Assembly: GCF_019343475.1 (NCBI RefSeq)
Contig: NZ_CP072453.1
Coordinates: 4,092,001-4,156,000 of the forward strand
Direction: 5' to 3'
DNA from: Providencia sp. R33
Lineage (GTDB): Bacteria; Pseudomonadota; Gammaproteobacteria; Enterobacterales; Enterobacteriaceae
DNA: 64,000 bases
Part shown: piece after piece, positions 1 through 8,169 of the stretch
Layout of the letters: each line of letters opens with the position of its first letter
Position numbering within the stretch: the first letter of the stretch is position 1
Position numbers and translations under genes: made by a program
Notes under the pieces: model-generated
The model's database searches: none
What the model was told of the DNA's origin: nothing
The model's input: the letters and a program-made list of their open reading frames with translations, nothing else

Positions 1-2
1 AT

Positions 3-623
3 GAAGGAGCTGCCCACACTGCATTACATAATCACATTGCACCGAATGATAATTTAATGGTGGTGGCACAAAAACTTGCGATGGAGAAAAACCATTCGAT
101 TACTGAGACCACAAAGCACATTGATTTCAAGCAGTTTGAAAAAGTTGTGGAGTTAATCGATAAATCACAACGAGTACAAATCGTGGGGATCGGCGGCTCG
201 GGGCTAACGGCGAAAGATTTAAGCTACAAGCTACAAAAAATAGGGATCACCACATTAGTTGAATTTGACCATCATGTGCAAATTGCAGCGGCTTTAACGT
301 TAAGTTCCAATGATGTACAGATTGTGATCTCGTTTACGGGCAAGCGGAAAGACATGCTGAGTGCAGCGAATATTGCTCATAAGCAAGGTGCATCGATTAT
401 TGCTATCACACGTGACCGATATTCGCCGCTGGCACAGTTATCTGATTACGTGCTAGAAAGCATCGCGGAAGAAGATGAATGGCGCAGTTCTTCTATTTCA
501 TCCAGAACGGCACAAAACACGATAACCGACCTCATTTTCATGGCATTGCTGCAAAAACGCGAGACCAAAGCTAAGTCATTAGTTATGAACGCGAGAATGG
601 CAATTAATAATTTAGATGAATAG
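3..623 (+). CDS. murR: MurR/RpiR-family transcriptional regulator, 5' end outside window
   Basis: The reading frame is open from the window edge, so the N-terminal helix-turn-helix is missing and only the C-terminal sugar-isomerase (SIS) sugar-phosphate-binding domain is fully visible. The glycine-rich SIS loop IVGIGGSGLTAKDL and the late motif EWRSSSISSRTAQN closely match E. coli MurR (EWRSSSMSTRTAQN), the repressor of the N-acetylmuramic acid 6-phosphate genes murQP, which uses that sugar phosphate as inducer. An internal ATG at 57 is not the start because upstream codons continue in frame with family-like sequence. murQ/murP are not in the window. The symbol rests on similarity recalled from memory; a related RpiR regulator remains possible. 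Confidence 0.75.
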   Translation, partial: EGAAHTALHNHIAPNDNLMVVAQKLAMEKNHSITETTKHIDFKQFEKVVELIDKSQRVQIVGIGGSGLTAKDLSYKLQKIGITTLVEFDHHVQIAAALTLSSNDVQIVISFTGKRKDMLSAANIAHKQGASIIAITRDRYSPLAQLSDYVLESIAEEDEWRSSSISSRTAQNTITDLIFMALLQKRETKAKSLVMNARMAINNLDE

Positions 624-727
624 TCTTTTATCTTATAACTCATCGATAACTTTGCAATAAATACATATTTGCGTTAAGACTAAAGTCATAAGTATTTAAA
701 TTTAAAATATTCAAAGGGGAATTATTG

Positions 728-2998
728 ATGAGAGCACTCATTGTTTATACTGAGTTAACTGACGAAGATTCCGTTATTAGCCACGCTGTCGCAAGGCTTG
801 CGAGTGAATTGAACGATGAACATGTTGAAACTGTGATTATTCGCGATTTTGAAGATGGCATGGCTTACATCCGTTCAAATACCAGTATTGATTGCTTGCT
901 GTACGGCCGTGATATGTCAGACAAGCAAGAACAAACCCAAGCTCATCAGTTAATTGCCCAACTCCATCGTCGACAAGAAGATGTACCTGTTTTTTTACTG
1001 AGTGATCGTGAGGAGGCACTGACTGCCTTTGACCGCAAAATGATGGAGCAAGTCGATGAATTTGCTTGGATCTTAGAGGATTCAGCCGACTTTATTGCAG
1101 GGCGCGTACTTGCGGCGATTATTCGTTATCGTGCGCAGTTGCTGCCACCATTAATGAAAAGCTTAATTAAATACAGTGATATACATGAATATTCGTGGGC
1201 TGCACCGGGGCACCAAGGTGGTGTCGGTTTTACCAAAACACCTGCAGGGCGAATTTACCACGATTTTTTCGGTGAGAATTTATTCCGCACAGATATCGGC
1301 ATTGAGCGAGTCGCGGTGGGATCGTTACTTGACCATACGGGGGCATTTGGCGAATGTGAAAAAAATGCGGCGCGCATCTTTGGTGCTGACCAATCTTACT
1401 CTGTGGTTGTCGGGACATCGGGTTCTAACCGAACGATTATGCAAGCCTGTATGACCGATGACGACGTTGTGGTCATCGACAGAAATTGCCATAAATCGAT
1501 TGAGCAAGGGTTGATCCTGACAGGGGCTAAGCCTGTGTACATGACACCAAGCCGCAACCGCTATGGGATTATTGGTCCCATTTATCCGAAAGAGATGACG
1601 CCTGAAGCCATTGCAGAAAAAATCGCTAAAAACCCGCTAACATCGGATAAAATCGGTAAACGTCCGGCTTATAGTGTTGTCACGAACTGTACCTATGATG
1701 GCGTGTGTTACCATGCACGCAAAGTTCAAGATTTACTGGATAAATCATTGGATAGAATTCATTTTGATGAGGCATGGTATGGCTACGCGCGTTTTAACCC
1801 CATTTATCATGACCATTTTGCCATGCGAGATGAACCAAGAAATGGCGATGAACCGACCATCTTTGCCACGCACTCTACGCATAAATTGTTAAATGCGTTA
1901 TCTCAAGCATCATTTATTCACATCAGAAACGGCCGCAATTCAATTGATTTCAATCGTTTTAATCAGGCTTACCATATGCACGCCACCACCTCGCCGCTGT
2001 ACGCGATTTGCGCCTCAAACGATATCGCGGCAGATATGATGGATGGGAATAGTGGGCGTTCACTCACCGATGAAGTGATTCGTGAATCTATCGATTTCCG
2101 CCAATCACTGGGTTATTTGTATAAAGAGTTTCTCAATGATGATGAATGGTTTTTTAAGCCATGGAATCAGGAGATGGTGAAAGACCCTGCGACAGGGAAA
2201 CGTTATGCCTTTGAAGATGCCCCTGTTGAGCTGCTGATGAAAGAACAGAGCTGCTGGGTAATGAACCCAGAGGATAAATGGCACGGTTTTAAAGATATCC
2301 CTGAAAATTGGGCGATGCTTGACCCGATTAAAGTCAGTATTTTGTCACCAGGAATGGGGGACAATGGCCAATTGCTGGATACGGGTGTGCCTGCGGCGTT
2401 GGTCACAGCATGGTTAAACCATTATGGCATTGTGCCAACACGGACAACTGATTTCCAAATTATGTTCTTGTTTTCTATGGGGATCACCAAAGGGAAATGG
2501 GGGACATTGGTCAATGCGCTGCTTTCCTTTAAACGCCATTATGATAGTAACACTGGGTTGAAGAAGGTGCTGCCAGAAGTGGTGGAAAGTGCTCCTGAAA
2601 TATACGGGCATATGGGACTGCGCGACTTAGGCGATAAAATGTTCGCTTACCTGCAAAAAAATAACCCTGGTGGGCAATTGAACCAAGCCTATGAACAACT
2701 GCCTGAAGTCATGATGAGTCCACGGGATGCATACCAAGAGATTGTCGCTAACCGTGTTGAGGCAGTGCCATTGGACGCACTCGTTGGACGCATTGCGGCG
2801 AACTCTATCATTCCATACCCACCAGGAATTCCGATGTTACTTTCAGGTGAAAGTTTCGGTGAAGCCAATAGCCCCCACATTGGTTATTTACGTAGTTTAC
2901 AAGCTTGGGATACCGAGTTTCCGGGCTTTGAACATGAGACTGAAGGCACGGAAAAAATTGATGGTGAGTATTATGTGATGTGTGTGAAAGCACGCTAG
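728..2998 (+). CDS. adiA: Biodegradative (acid-inducible) arginine decarboxylase AdiA
   Basis: PLP-dependent enzyme that decarboxylates arginine to agmatine and CO2, consuming a cytoplasmic proton; it is the enzyme of arginine-dependent acid resistance. The 756 residues are collinear with E. coli AdiA (756 aa): N-terminal wing domain (about 1-130), fold-type I PLP core with the Schiff-base lysine in THSTHKLLNALSQAS (about residue 386), and a C-terminal domain ending HETEGTE. The ATG at 728 is preferred over the TTG at 725 because AAGGGGA lies 7 nt upstream. E. coli adiA is near adiY and the arginine/agmatine antiporter adiC; neither is seen here, so the antiporter must be elsewhere or absent. 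Lysine and ornithine decarboxylases are less likely given the near-identity of conserved blocks to AdiA. Confidence 0.93.
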   Translation: MRALIVYTELTDEDSVISHAVARLASELNDEHVETVIIRDFEDGMAYIRSNTSIDCLLYGRDMSDKQEQTQAHQLIAQLHRRQEDVPVFLLSDREEALTAFDRKMMEQVDEFAWILEDSADFIAGRVLAAIIRYRAQLLPPLMKSLIKYSDIHEYSWAAPGHQGGVGFTKTPAGRIYHDFFGENLFRTDIGIERVAVGSLLDHTGAFGECEKNAARIFGADQSYSVVVGTSGSNRTIMQACMTDDDVVVIDRNCHKSIEQGLILTGAKPVYMTPSRNRYGIIGPIYPKEMTPEAIAEKIAKNPLTSDKIGKRPAYSVVTNCTYDGVCYHARKVQDLLDKSLDRIHFDEAWYGYARFNPIYHDHFAMRDEPRNGDEPTIFATHSTHKLLNALSQASFIHIRNGRNSIDFNRFNQAYHMHATTSPLYAICASNDIAADMMDGNSGRSLTDEVIRESIDFRQSLGYLYKEFLNDDEWFFKPWNQEMVKDPATGKRYAFEDAPVELLMKEQSCWVMNPEDKWHGFKDIPENWAMLDPIKVSILSPGMGDNGQLLDTGVPAALVTAWLNHYGIVPTRTTDFQIMFLFSMGITKGKWGTLVNALLSFKRHYDSNTGLKKVLPEVVESAPEIYGHMGLRDLGDKMFAYLQKNNPGGQLNQAYEQLPEVMMSPRDAYQEIVANRVEAVPLDALVGRIAANSIIPYPPGIPMLLSGESFGEANSPHIGYLRSLQAWDTEFPGFEHETEGTEKIDGEYYVMCVKAR

Positions 2999-3033
2999 TG
3001 AGAACGTAATTCATTGCATGGATTAAGAGCGAA

Positions 3034-3074
3034 AATAGATCCTTACTAATAAACTTATTGGTTAAGGATCTATT
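3034..3074 (+). terminator. Inverted repeat downstream of adiA, probable terminator
   Basis: A perfect 12-bp stem, AATAGATCCTTA with TAAGGATCTATT, and a 17-nt loop lies 35 nt after the adiA stop and before the convergent DUF4105 gene. No clear T-run follows on either strand, so it may be a bidirectional barrier or a weak terminator. Confidence 0.5.
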
Positions 3075-3109
3075 GCTTATCGGTCCGATTTCTTGAATGT
3101 AGCCCGTGT

Positions 3110-3841
3110 TTAGCCTAGTTCACGCCTAATCTGATGTGAGAATGTCTCGTCAATGGATGGGATAATCGGAATTTGCTGTTTGTTAAAATAGTCTTTATCT
3201 TCAATAAAGCCTAATTGATGGCAGTATTGAGATGCATAGCCACTGACAAGTAATTTCCAGTTAAATTTAAAGTCTGGGTAGGTTTTTTGGGCGATTTTAT
3301 AAATACTGGTCGTGCAGTTATTCCACATGGAATGGTACTTTTCATCATTTTCTTTTAACGCGTTTATTTTACTCATGTAATTGATAAAGAATTCGGTAAT
3401 GAGAGCCTTATCTAAATTTAATGGGAAAATATAAACCTGTTCGTTACGTAAATTAACCCGCGTACCAATTAAATCCTGCTCATCAGCAACGACATAAATA
3501 ATGTCATAGTTATAAAAAAAACCTTTCCAAACAGAAAATTGTTGGTGTGATTTGCGTCTTGTCTCTATAGAGAAAGAGACGTAATCCCCATTTGAGAAAC
3601 CAAAGCTCAGAAAAACATGAGCTATCATTTTACCTGACCAGTGGGATTGTATCAGATCGACACTCTGTAGCTGGTCAAGGTTGTAATTACGGGTATGCCA
3701 TGTGTAATCGTTCTTATCGGAAAATTGAAAAGAGCGGAAGTTATGGATAGTAATCTCTGAAGTATCGCGATTAAAATCCATAGAGGATTTATGGCGATAC
3801 TCTGTTCTCCATTTTTCTGTTGGGGACATGTTCTTTGCCAT
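3110..3841 (-). CDS. DUF4105 (Lnb N-terminal domain-like) protein without membrane anchor
   Basis: A 243-residue protein matching the DUF4105 pattern: an N-terminal WRTEYR segment, YNLDQLQSVDLIQSHW, then HVFLSFGFSNGDYVSFSIETRR and a late NNCTT. The His of HVFLSF and the Cys of NNCTT are the expected papain-like catalytic pair; DUF4105 is the domain of the lipoprotein acyltransferase Lnb, though most members are uncharacterised. Family members usually have N-terminal membrane helices; here the protein starts directly at the domain and no in-frame start lies upstream before a stop. The gene begins 4 nt after the stop of the HdeD-like gene, so the two are probably translated together. Biochemical role unknown. 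Confidence 0.72.
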   Translation of the reverse strand: MAKNMSPTEKWRTEYRHKSSMDFNRDTSEITIHNFRSFQFSDKNDYTWHTRNYNLDQLQSVDLIQSHWSGKMIAHVFLSFGFSNGDYVSFSIETRRKSHQQFSVWKGFFYNYDIIYVVADEQDLIGTRVNLRNEQVYIFPLNLDKALITEFFINYMSKINALKENDEKYHSMWNNCTTSIYKIAQKTYPDFKFNWKLLVSGYASQYCHQLGFIEDKDYFNKQQIPIIPSIDETFSHQIRRELG

Positions 3842-3845
3842 AAAT

Positions 3846-5054
3846 TCACATTTTCAATAAAACGGACATTGCACGAGAATAATCTAAAACAATGCCGGGG
3901 GTCCATGTCATGATACTTGCGTGTTTCCTCAACTGAGACATTACCCAAAGTTCAGGGCTAAATAGTAATTTGAGGAGTAACATGAATCCACCTTGTTTCT
4001 CTGCAAAATACCCTTCCGTACTTTTTACCAGCGCTAAAGAGACAACTGTTGAACAATTGCGATTCGTTAAGTTGTAAGTCGTGTCTTTGCTATACTCCTG
4101 CCAAAATGTATCCAGTTTTTCTTTGCTGATACCATCAATAGTTAATTTAAAATTCGATGGTGAGGCAATTTTCATTTCATCAAGATAACTTACTTGAAAA
4201 ACGCCAGTATCATTATTTTCTTCCGTAGATTTTAATATCTGCAAGAATTGTGCAGTATCGCGATCGATATCTTTCTCAGGATAGTGACTGATATAAATCT
4301 CATCGAGTTCAAAAGCTACGTGTCCAGTACTAATTACCCCGAGTGAATTACGGGAGACAATATAGCGTTGGATAATTTTAAAAAATAGTGGCAATTGCCC
4401 TGTCGTCGTCCAGACATGCACAACAGCTTGTTCTCTATTCTTTTTATGGTTACTACTCTCTAAGTCGGTTTTCATACCGTCAATATCGGCTAACTGACTA
4501 CTGATGACAAAATAATAAACAAAGAAAGAGTCTAAGGAGTAAATTAGAATCAGTGTTCCGACATCCCAGTATATTTGGCGGGAAGAGTAATCAAATGACC
4601 ATGGAATAAAATTCCATAAACCTATAAAAAACTCAAGAATAGAAACTGCTAACATCAGTTTCCAACGTTGGAACTTGAGTACAATACTGTTAGACATTTT
4701 CCATATTGAACTCATCATTAAATATAGGCCGGTAATGAAACCGGATAATACGGTTTCCCATGCGTGAATTTGAGAAAATAAAACGACATACACCATAAAG
4801 AGCAAAACGAGGCCACGGCTTATTCTTAAACCACGAGTAGCGCCTTTACAATAAACAGCACAGATGAATGATCGAATAGCTTCCAAGAGAATTGGGATAC
4901 ACAGGAAAATCATGAATTCATAAGGATCTGCAAAGAAAGGCAGCAAGAAAAAACCAATGCCAATGAAAGCACCAAATAAAGTGATGGAGAGTATAGCCCA
5001 GAAATATTTCTTGGCAGTTTCTCTGCCATAAAGCATGGTAATAATATAAATCAT
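3846..5054 (-). CDS. HdeD/DUF308-like membrane protein fused to permuted papain-like thiol domain
   Basis: A 402-residue protein. Residues 1-190 hold about six hydrophobic helices resembling the HdeD/DUF308 acid-resistance membrane family. Residues about 205-375 are soluble and carry STGHVAFELDEIYISHYPE and later NLTNRNCSTVVSLAL. A His early and a Cys late is the order of circularly permuted NlpC/P60 folds (LRAT, YiiX), so a cysteine peptidase, amidase or acyltransferase is plausible. The first ATG (5054) has a weak ribosome site; an alternative ATG lies six codons in. It is first gene of a pair with the DUF4105 gene, convergent with adiA. Function is inferred from fold only. Confidence 0.68.
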   Translation of the reverse strand: MIYIITMLYGRETAKKYFWAILSITLFGAFIGIGFFLLPFFADPYEFMIFLCIPILLEAIRSFICAVYCKGATRGLRISRGLVLLFMVYVVLFSQIHAWETVLSGFITGLYLMMSSIWKMSNSIVLKFQRWKLMLAVSILEFFIGLWNFIPWSFDYSSRQIYWDVGTLILIYSLDSFFVYYFVISSQLADIDGMKTDLESSNHKKNREQAVVHVWTTTGQLPLFFKIIQRYIVSRNSLGVISTGHVAFELDEIYISHYPEKDIDRDTAQFLQILKSTEENNDTGVFQVSYLDEMKIASPSNFKLTIDGISKEKLDTFWQEYSKDTTYNLTNRNCSTVVSLALVKSTEGYFAEKQGGFMLLLKLLFSPELWVMSQLRKHASIMTWTPGIVLDYSRAMSVLLKM

Positions 5055-5457
5055 TTTGCACCAAAATAGTCATTAATTGCATTTAATCTGCATTTTTTAG
5101 TTTCTAATAATCGTTTTATTATAATAAAAATATTCAAATGAGAAAATTAGCTAGGAGTGATGGGCTTTTTTTGGGATTTTAATTTATTGAAGAGTAAGTG
5201 ATATTTTTCATGCTAGCATTTTAAATAAAGACTTTAAATGCTAGCAGTTGGAGACTAATTGATGAATAGTTCTGTATATTTTAATTGAATGGTATCATTT
5301 GTTTCTGTTAAATATCATAAATGAGAGTTTTGTGTTTAATTTTAAAAAGCTAATCACCAATTCCAATTGAGATTATCTTATTTTGATGTTTTATTGAAAT
5401 CCCCCTCATTAATTGAACTTGGATAAGGGGGGATTCTTTATGAAAAGAAAGTATTAA
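5055..5457. other. AT-rich intergenic region, no gene seen
   Basis: About 400 nt between the start of the HdeD-like gene and the end of yheS. It must hold the promoter of the former (minus strand). Apart from the inverted repeat near 5398-5435, no RNA gene, repeat or convincing ORF was seen. Confidence 0.5.
5398..5435 (-). terminator. Inverted repeat after yheS, possible terminator
   Basis: AATCCCCCT pairs with AGGGGGGATT (one extra G) about 20 nt beyond the yheS stop. The GC-rich stem suits a terminator but the downstream U-tract on the minus strand is poor. Confidence 0.45.
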
Positions 5458-7392
5458 TTAACCCGCTTCGAACTCATTCGTCATGTTTTCTAACTGTTCT
5501 TGCAGATCCATCCACTCCATTTCAACCTCTTCTAACGCCGATTTTTGCTCAGTCTGTTTTTTCAAACACTCAGTCAGCTCCGCTTTTTTATCTTGCTCAT
5601 AAATTGCGGCGTCAGAAAGCTTTGCTTCTAACTCGCTCAGTGATGTTGAGTGTTTCTCCATTTTCTTTTCTAAATCCGTAATTTTCTTACGAATAGGCTG
5701 CGTCAATTGACGGAATTCAGCTTCACGGCGTTTTTGATCTTTTCTATCTTGTGCAGTAACCGTTGCCGTCGCTGCGGGTCTATCTTTCTCTTGTTGATCA
5801 CGCACTTGCTGCAATTCGAGCTTGTTTTGCTCGGCAAGCCATTGTTGGTAATCTTCTAAATCACCATCAAATTGCTCTACCGTACCGCCGTGAACTAAAT
5901 ACAGCTCATCAGTGGTGGTACGCAGTAAGTGCCTATCATGGGAAACCACAACCAATGCACCTTCAAATGCCATCAAGGCTTCGGTGAGGGCTTGGCGCAT
6001 GTCTAAATCTAAGTGGTTGGTTGGCTCATCGAGTAATAACAGATTCGGGCGCTGCCAGACAATCAGCGCTAGCACCAAACGTGCTTTTTCCCCGCCAGAG
6101 AAACGAAGGCTTGGGTCTGTCACTTGGTCACCTTTAAAGCCAAAACCGCCTAAATAGTCACGCAATTGTTGCTCCGTTTGGTCAGGGGCAAGGCGTGCAA
6201 GGTGCTGTAATGGGGACTCTTCTGGGTGCAGGTATTCCAATTGGTGCTGGGCGAAATAACCTAATTTAATGCCTTTGGCGAGGGAAATTTCCCCCTGTAA
6301 CGGCGGTAAATCGCCTGCTAACATCTTAATTAACGTAGATTTACCTGCGCCATTGCGACCCAGCAACCCAATACGTGAGCCCGGAACCAGATTCAGTTTA
6401 ATCGATTGTAAAATGACTTTTTCGCCATAACCTGCGCTGACTTTTTCCATCTTTAATAATGGGTTGGGTAGACTTTCAGGCTTACGGAATGAAAAATGGA
6501 ATGGGTTATCCACGTGAGCAGGTGCCACCATTTCCATTTTTTCCAACATTTTAATACGACTTTGGGCTTGTTTTGCTTTGGTGGCTTGCACTCTAAAGCG
6601 GTCGATATAGCTTTGTAAATGTGCGGCTTTAGCCTGCTGGCTTTCATACAGCGCTTGCTGCTGAGCCAGTTTTGTTGCCCGTTGGCGTTCAAATGAAGAG
6701 TAGTTTCCCGTGTATTCGAACATGGTTTCTTGCTCAATATGCAGCACTTTATCAATAATTGGGTCGAGAAAATCCCTATCATGGGAAATCAAAATTAACG
6801 TGCCTTGGTAGCTTTTCAGCCATTTTTCCAGCCAAATCACTGCATCTAAATCAAGGTGGTTGGTGGGCTCATCGAGTAACAGCAAATCAGAGCGGCAAAG
6901 CAGAGCCTGCGCAAGGTTTAAACGCATCCGCCATCCACCAGAAAATGATTTTACTGGTGAGTCTAATTGCGCTTGGCTGAAACCTAAACCATGAAGCAAA
7001 CTTGATGCACGCGAACGGATTGTCCATGCATCGATAGCATCTAATTGCCCATGAACGACAGCAATGGCGTGACCATCATTTTTTTCATTGGCTTGAGCCA
7101 GTTTTTGCTCAAGGGCACGAAACTCGCGGTCACCATCAATGACATATTCGAGTGCTGGCATATCTAATGCAGGGGTTTCTTGGTTGACCCATGCCATAGA
7201 CCAGTTGCTTGGAAACGTTGCAGAGCCTGCTTCAGCCTGTAATTCGCCTTTTAACAGCGCAAGCAGCGTCGATTTACCGCAGCCGTTTTTACCCACTAAA
7301 CCAACTTTTTGGCCGGGGTTAATCGTCGCCGTGGCATTGTCCAAAAGAACACGAACGCCTCGACGAATTTGGAGTGAAGAGAAAACAATCAT
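5458..7392 (-). CDS. yheS: ABC-F family ribosome-associated ATPase YheS
   Basis: A 644-residue soluble protein with two ABC domains and no membrane helices, the ABC-F layout. Domain 1 has Walker A GKNGCGKST (34-42) and signature SGGWRMRL; domain 2 has Walker A GRNGAGKST (about 343) and signature SGGEKARL. Each has LLLLDEPTNHLDLD. The interdomain linker is rich in Lys/Gln, and residues from about 545 form a charged coiled-coil tail. ABC-F proteins bind the ribosomal E site and relieve stalls. Sequence is close to E. coli YheS (637 aa) throughout. Divergent from kefG, with an ERIC element filling most of the intergenic space. Start ATG at 7392 reproduces the conserved MIVFSSLQIRRG N-terminus. 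Confidence 0.95.
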   Translation of the reverse strand: MIVFSSLQIRRGVRVLLDNATATINPGQKVGLVGKNGCGKSTLLALLKGELQAEAGSATFPSNWSMAWVNQETPALDMPALEYVIDGDREFRALEQKLAQANEKNDGHAIAVVHGQLDAIDAWTIRSRASSLLHGLGFSQAQLDSPVKSFSGGWRMRLNLAQALLCRSDLLLLDEPTNHLDLDAVIWLEKWLKSYQGTLILISHDRDFLDPIIDKVLHIEQETMFEYTGNYSSFERQRATKLAQQQALYESQQAKAAHLQSYIDRFRVQATKAKQAQSRIKMLEKMEMVAPAHVDNPFHFSFRKPESLPNPLLKMEKVSAGYGEKVILQSIKLNLVPGSRIGLLGRNGAGKSTLIKMLAGDLPPLQGEISLAKGIKLGYFAQHQLEYLHPEESPLQHLARLAPDQTEQQLRDYLGGFGFKGDQVTDPSLRFSGGEKARLVLALIVWQRPNLLLLDEPTNHLDLDMRQALTEALMAFEGALVVVSHDRHLLRTTTDELYLVHGGTVEQFDGDLEDYQQWLAEQNKLELQQVRDQQEKDRPAATATVTAQDRKDQKRREAEFRQLTQPIRKKITDLEKKMEKHSTSLSELEAKLSDAAIYEQDKKAELTECLKKQTEQKSALEEVEMEWMDLQEQLENMTNEFEAG

Positions 7393-7431
7393 AGCAACCG
7401 TCTATTAAAAATATGTTAAATTACCAACGTA

Positions 7432-7558
7432 TATACTCTAAATAATTCACGGTGCAGTTAGGCGACAAGCAAATGAGTCGCTAGTCACCTACTTAAGTAG
7501 GTGACTAGTGCGAATGCGCGTAGTCAACAACACTTCAACGTGAAGTATGACGAGTATA
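7432..7558. repeat. Complete 127-bp ERIC element
   Basis: The ends are TATACTC and GAGTATA, a perfect terminal inverted repeat, and the length is exactly the 127 bp typical of ERIC/IRU. It contains the ERIC-like end blocks TAAATAATTC and GTGAAGTATGACGAGTATA and, at 7481-7508, a perfect 28-bp palindrome centred on CTTAAG. Internal matches recalled from Yersinia and Photorhabdus copies support the family. It would be transcribed in the kefG leader if the promoter lies upstream. Confidence 0.85.
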
Positions 7559-7614
7559 GCAGGCAGCATGGTAACGGAAAATGTTCCGTCTGACACGCCT
7601 TTGAGGAGGGAAAG

Positions 7615-8169
7615 ATGTCAAATACACCAAAAGTGTTGGTGGTCTATGCCCACCCAGACCCTGATGAATCTATCGCCAACAAGGCGTTGCTTGATGCGGT
7701 GCGCGATTTTGAACATGTCACGGTGCATGATTTATACGCGACATACCCCGATTATTTTATTGATGTGACCGCGGAGCAAAAGCTACTGTGCTTGTATGAT
7801 GTGATTGTTTTTCAGCATCCCCTCTATACTTATAGTTGCCCGGCGTTGTTGAAAGAGTGGTTTGACCGCGTATTAACGCGTCGTTTTGCCACCGATATGG
7901 GGTATCAAAAATTAAAAGGCAAATATTGGCGCTCAGTGATTACAACCGGTGAACCTATCCATGCCTATCAACATGATGGGTACAATCGTTACCCTTTAAC
8001 AGAAATACTTCGTCCATTTGAATTGACTGCATTGATGTGTGATATGCAATGGCTGGAGCCGACCATTATTTATGCAGCACGTCGGCAGCCTAAAGCCCAT
8101 TTTCAACAGCTGATTGATGACTACCGTCAATGGATACAACAACCGCTGAGTGCAGGAGGGCTTTCATAA
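7615..8169 (+). CDS. kefG: KefG, ancillary flavodoxin-like subunit of the KefB K+ efflux system
   Basis: A 184-residue NAD(P)H quinone oxidoreductase-like (flavodoxin fold) protein required for full activity of the KefB potassium/proton antiporter. Seen: N-terminal strand VLVVYAHPDPDESIANKALL, the FQHPLYTYSCPALLKEW segment and YWRSVITTGEP, matching E. coli KefG. GAGGGAAAG lies just upstream of the ATG. The stop overlaps the kefB start by one base (TAATG), so the two are translationally coupled. Confidence 0.94.
   Translation: MSNTPKVLVVYAHPDPDESIANKALLDAVRDFEHVTVHDLYATYPDYFIDVTAEQKLLCLYDVIVFQHPLYTYSCPALLKEWFDRVLTRRFATDMGYQKLKGKYWRSVITTGEPIHAYQHDGYNRYPLTEILRPFELTALMCDMQWLEPTIIYAARRQPKAHFQQLIDDYRQWIQQPLSAGGLS

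Noticed and set aside
725..727. TTG start for adiA
   Set aside because: The ATG at 728 has ideal ribosome-site spacing and gives the exact family length.
3652..3948. 98-codon overlapping ORF that might be the missing N-terminus of the DUF4105 gene
   Set aside because: Its translation is not helix-like or family-like, and it overlaps both genes in a different frame; no frameshift is supported.
8130..8168. Upstream start for kefB
   Set aside because: Lies inside kefG and adds residues not found in KefB; the TAATG overlap fixes the start at 8169.
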